DNA from: Humulus lupulus
Taxonomy: Eukaryota > Streptophyta > Magnoliopsida > Rosales > Cannabaceae
Assembly (NCBI RefSeq): GCF_963169125.1
Contig: NC_084794.1
Span: forward strand, 160,381,858-160,445,857
Direction of reading: 5' to 3'
Length of the DNA: 64,000 nt
Of the stretch, positions 58,033 through 64,000 are shown in pieces. The position numbers were made by a program, and so were the translations under genes. The notes below the pieces were generated by a model. That model was given only the letters and a program-made list of their open reading frames with translations, was not told the origin of the DNA and ran no database searches. Position 1 is the stretch's first letter. Every line of letters starts with the position of its first letter.

Positions 58033-59349
58033 GGAAATTTCATGTTATAGGCATGATAACTTAGTGAAATTTTTAATATGCCAAAATAAGTTATTATTCT
58101 AAATATAAATAATTTCAATTTTTTGGACAAAAGTGCTCTTAATATTCAAAAACTCATTTTCTCTCCCAGTTCAAATTCTCTCTTGAACATCTCATTCTTT
58201 AACTTTCTCTCTCTTTCTTATTCTAATCTTGTAGATCTCGAAAAAATACCAACATTTAAAAAGAAATCATCTGAAACAGATATTTGAGTGAAAAATATAT
58301 GAACTTCTAAAGTTTTTGTTAAATTTCAGTGCAGAGCATCGAAAAATCATCGTTTTGGCCAAAAATCAAGTTTTCATGATTGGATCGAAAAAACATCGAA
58401 ATACCATCGATTTTGAATTGAAACGCCATGGGTTGCATCGAAATTGTATTGATTTTGCATCGAAAAAGCATCGTTTTGGCAAAAAAAAAAACAAAATTTC
58501 ATGATTGCAACGCAAAAACATCGAAACACCATTGATTTTGCATTGAAAAAGCATCGTTTTGGCCAAAAATAAAGTTTCATGATTGCATCGCAAGAGCATC
58601 GATTTTGCATCGAAAACTCATCGTTTTGGCAAAAAAAAAAAAAAAATCAAGTTTTCATGATTGCATCGCAAGAACATCGAAATACCATCGATGCTTTTTC
58701 GATGCAAAATCGATGGTGTTTTGATACTTTTGCGATGCGATCATGAAAACTTGATTTTTGGCCATGCTTTTTTGATGCAATTTTATTGCTCTTGCGATGC
58801 AAACATGAAACTTAATTTTTGGCCAAAACGATACTTTTTCGATGCAATTTAGATACAAAATCGATGGTGTTTCAATGCTTTTGTGATGCAATTATGAAAA
58901 CTTGTTTTTTGGCCAAAACGATGCTTTTTCGATGCAAAATCGACGATGTTTCGATGATTTTGCGATGAAATCATGAAAACTTGAATTTTTGCAAAACCGA
59001 TGTTTTTTTGATGCAATTTCGAAGATGTGCACTGAAATTTGACGAAAACTTTGGAGGTTCATATTTTTTCACTCAAATGTTTGTTTCAGATGATTTTTTT
59101 TTTTTATAAAATTTTGGTATTTTTTCGAGATCTACAAGATTCAAATGAGAGAGAGAAAGAGAGAGAGAGAGAGAGTAAGAGAATGAGAGACATTAGAGAG
59201 AGATAGAGAGTGAGAGGGAAAATGAGTGTTTGAATGTTAGGGGTATTTTTGTTTAAAAAATTAAAATTGTCATATATATTTGGGATAATAACTTATGTTA
59301 TCATATTGAATTTTTTACTCTGTTATCATGCCTAGAACATGAAATTTCC
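58033..59349. mobile_element. Foldback element with ~300-bp inverted arms
   Basis: Left arm 58033-58345 (GGAAATTTCATGTTATAGGC...) is the reverse complement of right arm about 59030-59349, including the GATCTCGAAAAAATACCAA block and CTTTCTCTC/GAGAGAAAG tracts. The core is made of about 80-bp units around CATCGTTTTGGCCAAAAAT and CATCGATTTTGCATCG, direct on the left and inverted on the right, with an axis near 58691. No transposase ORF; ORFs of 62-78 codons inside are by-products of the repeats. Flanks show no clear target-site duplication. Likely a non-autonomous DNA transposon (MULE or foldback type). Confidence 0.8.
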
Positions 59350-59706
59350 CTTTGAGAATATGCATGCTAACACTTTTTATTTTATTTTTTCATGCCTTCT
59401 TTTACAAAATTTGAAAATTTTGCTTTTTGATGGTTTATTGGACAAAAATACCCTTAATCAAAACATCTCTCTCCCTCTCTGTTGAGGTATATGTGTAGTA
59501 ACATATTTAACTTTGGTCCGTGTGGTGTAGGAAGCATGGTAGTATCATATTTAAATTATTTTGCATAACTTTGGTCCTTGTGGTGTAGTCTCGGCCAAGG
59601 CTTCTCATTTGGGGTGTATGTTTTTGGGATCATTTAATTTTTATTGATTTTTTTGTTTGCATGCTAATTGCAATATTAAAATGCATAAAGTGTAAAAACA
59701 TAGGTT
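59350..59706. other. AT-rich spacer
   Basis: No gene. TAACTTTGGTCC...GTGTGGTGTAG-type text appears twice, near 59508 and 59569. Confidence 0.5.
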
Positions 59707-60789
59707 TGTAACGTCCCAGAATTTTAAGACTCAATAATGCAGAAATATAAATGTTTTCATTTAACAAAATGACTAAACCTGTATATAAAATAATCTTTTT
59801 AAAGTCGTATGACCATACTTAATATTCAATACAAATATAGTTTATGAAAAGTAAATTGAGCCTTGTTAATGAAAATAAAACAACATTTCCAAAAAAGCAG
59901 CTTCCCAAAAGGTCGGTCCATATGTACATCCACAAAGTAAACTCCAACGCTCACTGATATGCTTTGCCCTTGTTCTTACCTACAACAGGAAAAAACTAGG
60001 TAAGCGAAAACACTTAGTAAGTTCAAATTTAAAACAACAACATGTAGAGAAGACAAGTGGTCACTGACCACTGGTAACAATATCTCAATAGAATTAGGGT
60101 TCCAGATCCATCCAGACCCTAAACAATCAATTTTTAAGAACGCAAAAGCGTCCTAGAAAACTTATGGTCATGCCTAATAACCAATGACAACTATTTCAGA
60201 TAAACAGATAAATCCCTACACTCAGAAAATCTCAGAGCAAACATATATAATATATATCAAAATAATTCGTGACCAATGCTAGACAATTTCCAAATATTCG
60301 GGCGTACCACGCCCTCCAACATTTTTGCTAATCAATAGGGGAGAACCGAGTCTCAACACTAAGATTTAGCCAATAAATATCCCCATCAAGGGTAACTATC
60401 AAGTTACCTAGGGCAGCGCTACTTATCCAAAAGTAAAATCCCTCATGAGGGTAGCCATAAGGTTACCTAGGGCAATGCTACTATTCAAGAGTGTAATCGA
60501 AGTTACACAGGTTTACAGAGACTTCTATGTTAATCAGCGGTGCTGGCGAGCAGTTGCCCCTAGGGTATTCAACCTCACTCAAACTTGGCAATCCCTAGTA
60601 TCTCTAGGCACTCTCACTGAATGGCCAATATTCACGGCTGCTATCCAGGAATAACTTATTAGAGCACTTGCTCGGTATCTAACCGTTCAATGAAGTAAGC
60701 ATGAGGGCCCCTAGGTCCCATTCATTTTGGCGCCCCTAGGTTTAAACCAGCAATCCTCACCTCTTGGCCACTCGTCCTAGTAATGAACC
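59707..60789 (-). repeat. Fragment of a minus-oriented long LTR
   Basis: On the minus strand it ends CTGGGACGTTACA at 59707, the same kind of end as the next LTR. It includes CTGTTGTAGGTAAGAACAAGG, with internal 61-bp imperfect duplication at about 60381-60500 (TTACCTAGGGCA twice). Its other end is cut by the LTR starting at 60790. Chromovirus Tekay/Del-like by its ends; inference. Confidence 0.55.
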
Positions 60790-60975
60790 TGTAACGCCCT
60801 GGATAGCCAAGACCGCTACACTATGTATTTATAAAGGTGTGAGACTTGCTAAACAAGTCGTTTATCCAAAGCGTGTCATTATCTAAAGTGTTCTAAGGCT
60901 AAAAGACATTTTGGCCTCAAAGAAACATTTTATAAACTACAAACAATTTACAGAAGGGATCCCCAAAAGTACAAT

Positions 60976-61651
60976 TGATGAGGACACCAAGACTCAAAAT
61001 CCAAGTCAAGTTCCAGTTGATCCAAGCCAAGAGGGGAGGAATGATGAGGACACCAGTTTAGGAGCTTGATCAATATTTAGCTTCTTGTAATGAGTCTTTT
61101 TATTTTTAATCACGTTTTTTTAGTCTTTGTTTATTTTGTGATAAGTCAAACACTTGACTTGTGTGAGTCCAAGAGTCCTTTTTGTCTTTAATTTTCGGTT
61201 TTTATTAGGAAGACAAAGGGTTGTCTTTAAATTTCGGTTTTCATTAGGCAGACAAAGGGTTGTCTTTATTTTTCGGTTTCATTAGAAAGACAAAAAGGCT
61301 TGTCTTTAATATTTCGGTTTTTAGGAAGACAAAGGGGCTTGTATTAATGTAATTTTCGGCTATATAAGGCCTTGAAAACATTTGGAAAAATCAGATTATG
61401 TTGAATGAAATTGTGAGTTTATTTCTTCTTGAGTTCTTGAAGAAACTTTTGAACTTATCAAGGAGATTCCTTGTGGCGTTCATCCTGACTTATCAAACGG
61501 ATTCCATCCCCGTTTGTGGCGTCTTCCTCATACCAAGGTTCGTGCTTGGCTAAGCATTGGGTCGCGGTTCCATTCCAATCTCGTGTGTTCTTGGTGGCTG
61601 TTCCATATTTGGTATCGGGTTTCGTCACACTTGTTGGCGTGGTTCGTATCA
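60976..61651 (+). mobile_element. Solo LTR, 676 bp, with U3 tandem repeats
   Basis: TGATGAGGACACC...GTTCGTATCA with TG..CA ends and a perfect TSD ACAAT (60971-60975, 61652-61656). A TATA box GCTATATAAGG lies near 61358-61368. No internal domain or second LTR, so it was left by LTR-LTR recombination. U3 contains four tandem units at 61183-61340. Confidence 0.88.
61183..61340 (+). repeat. Four tandem 39-40-bp units in the solo LTR
   Basis: Units start at 61183, 61222, 61261 and 61301. Each begins TGTCTTTA, carries TTTCGGTTT and ends with AGACAAAG, so each has short inverted ends (GTCTTT/AAAGAC). Located just upstream of the TATA box: enhancer-like placement. Confidence 0.9.
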
Positions 61652-62733
61652 ACAATGTTTAAAAACTGGTTTACAAAATTCAACAGTTAAGAGTAAACAT
61701 TAGCCATACTAAGGCAAAATACAAGGTTCTGGTCCTATCGTCCCTGTAATCTCCTCAACCATGGCGGCTGAGCGGCCTGACATGTACATTTACCCTGCAG
61801 AGCTCTCCAATCATGGTTGGTCAATCTTGCCCTTGCCTTTACCTACACCACACAGCACCCGTGAGCCAAGGCCCAGCAAGAAAACAACATATACAATACA
61901 ATCAATGATAACAGACAGTTAATTCATTAAGCATGTACTCTCATCCAATAATCCACATCAGTACCATTCAGCATATCTTTAGAGTCATGGATGCAATCAA
62001 ACACTTATAACATTCATATCACATAATAGTCATTACAATACTCAATTCATACAACAACTAGGGCCGACACCTTAGGCCGCACCCTCTGTTTAACCCACTG
62101 ACTTCGACCTGCTTAAACCGAGCTCAGTGCATAATAAGCTGTCCACGAATACCAGTGTCCGAGCCGCGCCATTTGCGCAAGTTAACCGTGGCACGCTTAG
62201 GCCTTTGGTTCATAATTTACATGGCATAATACCATTCTTTCAGTCATATATATTAGGGAGCCCTTAGTCCCGTTCAAATATTCATCCGGGTGTAGTTTTC
62301 TTACCTTTGGCTTCTAGATGAACTAGTTACGGGCGATACTCCTTGAGCGCGATCCGATCCCCGAGCCCTAGCTTAGCACCTAGTTACAACCATGATGAAA
62401 GATGCCATTAACAATCTTAAATGAGTTCCTAAACCAAGTTCTAGTCCTCGGAACATTGAACTTCACCAAATACGGTAAAATACTCAACCTCGAGCACCCT
62501 AGGTTAAATTCCCAAGCCTAAAATCTCAAAATCCCAAAATCCCTTAAGGGCCATCCATGTCGCGGCATGGGCCATCCATGTCGCGGCATGGCCCCAGACA
62601 GAACCCTTCATGGGCACAAAAATAGGTAAGGGCCGCGGCATTGCTTGGACCATGCCGCGGCCCGCCCTCCTTCCTCAGCACAACTCAACTTCCAAGGGTC
62701 ACGGCTCACCAAGAACCATGCCGTGGCCCGACC

Positions 62734-64000
62734 TGTAACGACCCAAAATCGCTAATAAGGCTTAAGAGCCTTGATTAGTGTGCCAGGAGGGCATTAATGG
62801 AATAATTGTGATTTAAATGAGTAATTATGTGTTTAGTAATGTTTATATGATAATTGATGATATTATGTGGTAATGTGATATGAAATAAATATGTGATATA
62901 TGTGAGAACCACATTATTATGTGGACAGGTTCACAGAGCACGACTCAAGACGATTCTAGGGTCAGATAGCGAGGAAAGTCACAACGGGGCTTAAGATATG
63001 ACTTTGAATAAGTCGGGGGTATATTTAGATAGCGGGTAGTGATTTGGACTATCGGGTCATGAAAATAAATATATGGAGATATATTTGAGGTTAGGATGTC
63101 TAGGCGGGAATATTGGGGGATTTTACCATTTTGGCCTCGGGGATGGTTCCGGCACCCCGAGCCTCGGGATTAACTTAATGTGTGAGATAGACATAAGGAA
63201 GCCTTTAGAAAATACAAATCGACTAAACACTCTTATCTCAGCTTTCTCTCACGCTCAAGGAAAACAAAGGGGAAGGAAGGAAACACAGAAAACTAAGGGG
63301 AACAAGCTGGAATTTCTGGGATTTGTGGTGAGGATTTGGAGGTTTAGCTCAGGAGTAAATCAAGAACTAAAACAGGGATTAAGGTAAGCATCTAATCTTC
63401 TTTTCTGTGGTTGAATTCTGAGTTCTAGCTGGGTTTTGGTTAAGTGTTGAAGTAAACATAGTTTTGATGTCTTAAGGCAGAATTAAGAAGGAAACTTGGA
63501 GATTAGCTTGGCTTTGGCTTGGTGAGGTGATTCAACCGAAGAGGTAAGTTACAACTCATGGCTTAGAGGTTTTAAATTGGGTTTGAATGACCGGTTTGAA
63601 TGTTTATAGCCCTTGAGTTTCAGAAATTGAAAGGAGAAAATTAGTGTGTGTTGGGTTGAATTTTCTATGGAATTATGTTGTTTAGATCATGTTAAAGGTG
63701 TTGGGTTTGTTGGGTGTTGGAGTAGGGAGCTTAAGGGTGGTTGTGGATGAGGTTTTGAGCCTTGAAATGGTGTAAATTCTGGGTTCGAAGGGGAGGGCCG
63801 TGGCTCTGTTCTAGAGCGCTGCGGCCCTAGCATGCAAAAGAGCCAAGAAGGCTCGGTCATGGGAGGCGCCGCGGCGCCCAAGGCAAGGGCCGCGACGCGT
63901 GTGTGGTTCAGCATGAGTGTTGGTTCTGTTTTGGGGAAGGGCCGCGGCTAGGCTTCAGGGGCCGCAGCCCTTGGTTGCACACATGAGTTTTTGAGGGTTT
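62734..64000 (+). repeat. Start of a plus-oriented long LTR (runs out of window)
   Basis: Begins TGTAACGACCCAAAATC, the typical start of Tekay/Del-type chromovirus LTRs. 1267 bp are inside the window and no end is seen. GC-rich GCCGCGGC blocks at 63790-63960 resemble those at 62540-62730. The ORF at 63073-63387 has no recognised domain. Confidence 0.6.

Larger units (their letters stand above)
60790..62733 (-). repeat. Minus-oriented long LTR, split by a solo LTR
   Basis: Ends CCAGGGCGTTACA on the minus strand at 60790. Contains GGTAAAGGCAAGGGCAAG, a sequence matching the arrangement in 59707-60789, and a GC-rich part with CCGCGGC motifs (62540-62730). Interrupted by the solo LTR 60976-61651. 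Cut at 62733 by the next, plus-oriented LTR. No coding sequence. Confidence 0.6.

Noticed and set aside
58316..58891. ORFs rich in His/Arg/Lys within the foldback element
   Set aside because: They arise from the repeated CATCGA-type units and occur on both strands; not genes.
63073..63387. 104-codon ORF in the last LTR
   Set aside because: It lies within an LTR and has no known domain; probably chance.

Overview
This window is nuclear DNA of a flowering plant, probably a eudicot. The evidence is dense nesting of Ty1/copia and Ty3/gypsy LTR retrotransposons of plant type: Athila, chromoviruses with a chromodomain-like integrase end, and copia elements primed by initiator tRNA-Met. Coding density is low, and there is a plant L1-type LINE tail. 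I see no bacterial, organellar or viral genome, no CRISPR array and no tRNA or rRNA gene.

Layout. 1-933 is a truncated gypsy LTR. 934-18103 is a decayed copia element (A, + strand) split by an almost perfect Athila element (4058-16418, - strand) with 1472-bp LTRs differing at one seen position, a CAACA target-site duplication (TSD), an intact 1807-codon gag-pol and a 389-codon downstream ORF. 18104-31340 is a patchwork of gypsy fragments in both orientations, a copia element (E, 21914-26745, TSD CCACT), pieces of another copia (H) and a 5'-truncated LINE with a 10-bp TSD.

The only likely host gene is carried by three short exons on the + strand (31754-31791, 31903-31984, 56863-56952). Their splice sites and reading phase agree. 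The last two exons are separated by a 24.9-kb intron. That intron was filled by gypsy G (32090-45484), with copia I (TSD AAACG) and copia J (TSD CTATA) nested inside it, and by gypsy remnant L, with copia K nested in it and gypsy M (TSD AGGAG) nested in K. I do not recognise the gene; upstream exons would lie further left, perhaps outside the window.

56953-64000 is gene-poor flank. It holds a 1.3-kb foldback element with arms of about 300 bp (58033-59349), two minus-oriented fragments of long LTRs ending in a TGTAACG motif, a 676-bp solo LTR (TSD ACAAT) with four 39-40-bp tandem repeats, and the start of a plus-oriented LTR (62734 onward) that leaves the window.

How the parts relate: nearly everything is selfish DNA layered over time. 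Nesting gives the order (A before Athila; G before I and J; L before K before M) and LTR identity gives relative age (Athila youngest, then I, then J). Only Athila looks able to encode all its own proteins. I found no wholly new system. The best leads are the nested giant intron, the repeated polypurine motif in Athila, the gag-less copia elements, and the foldback element.
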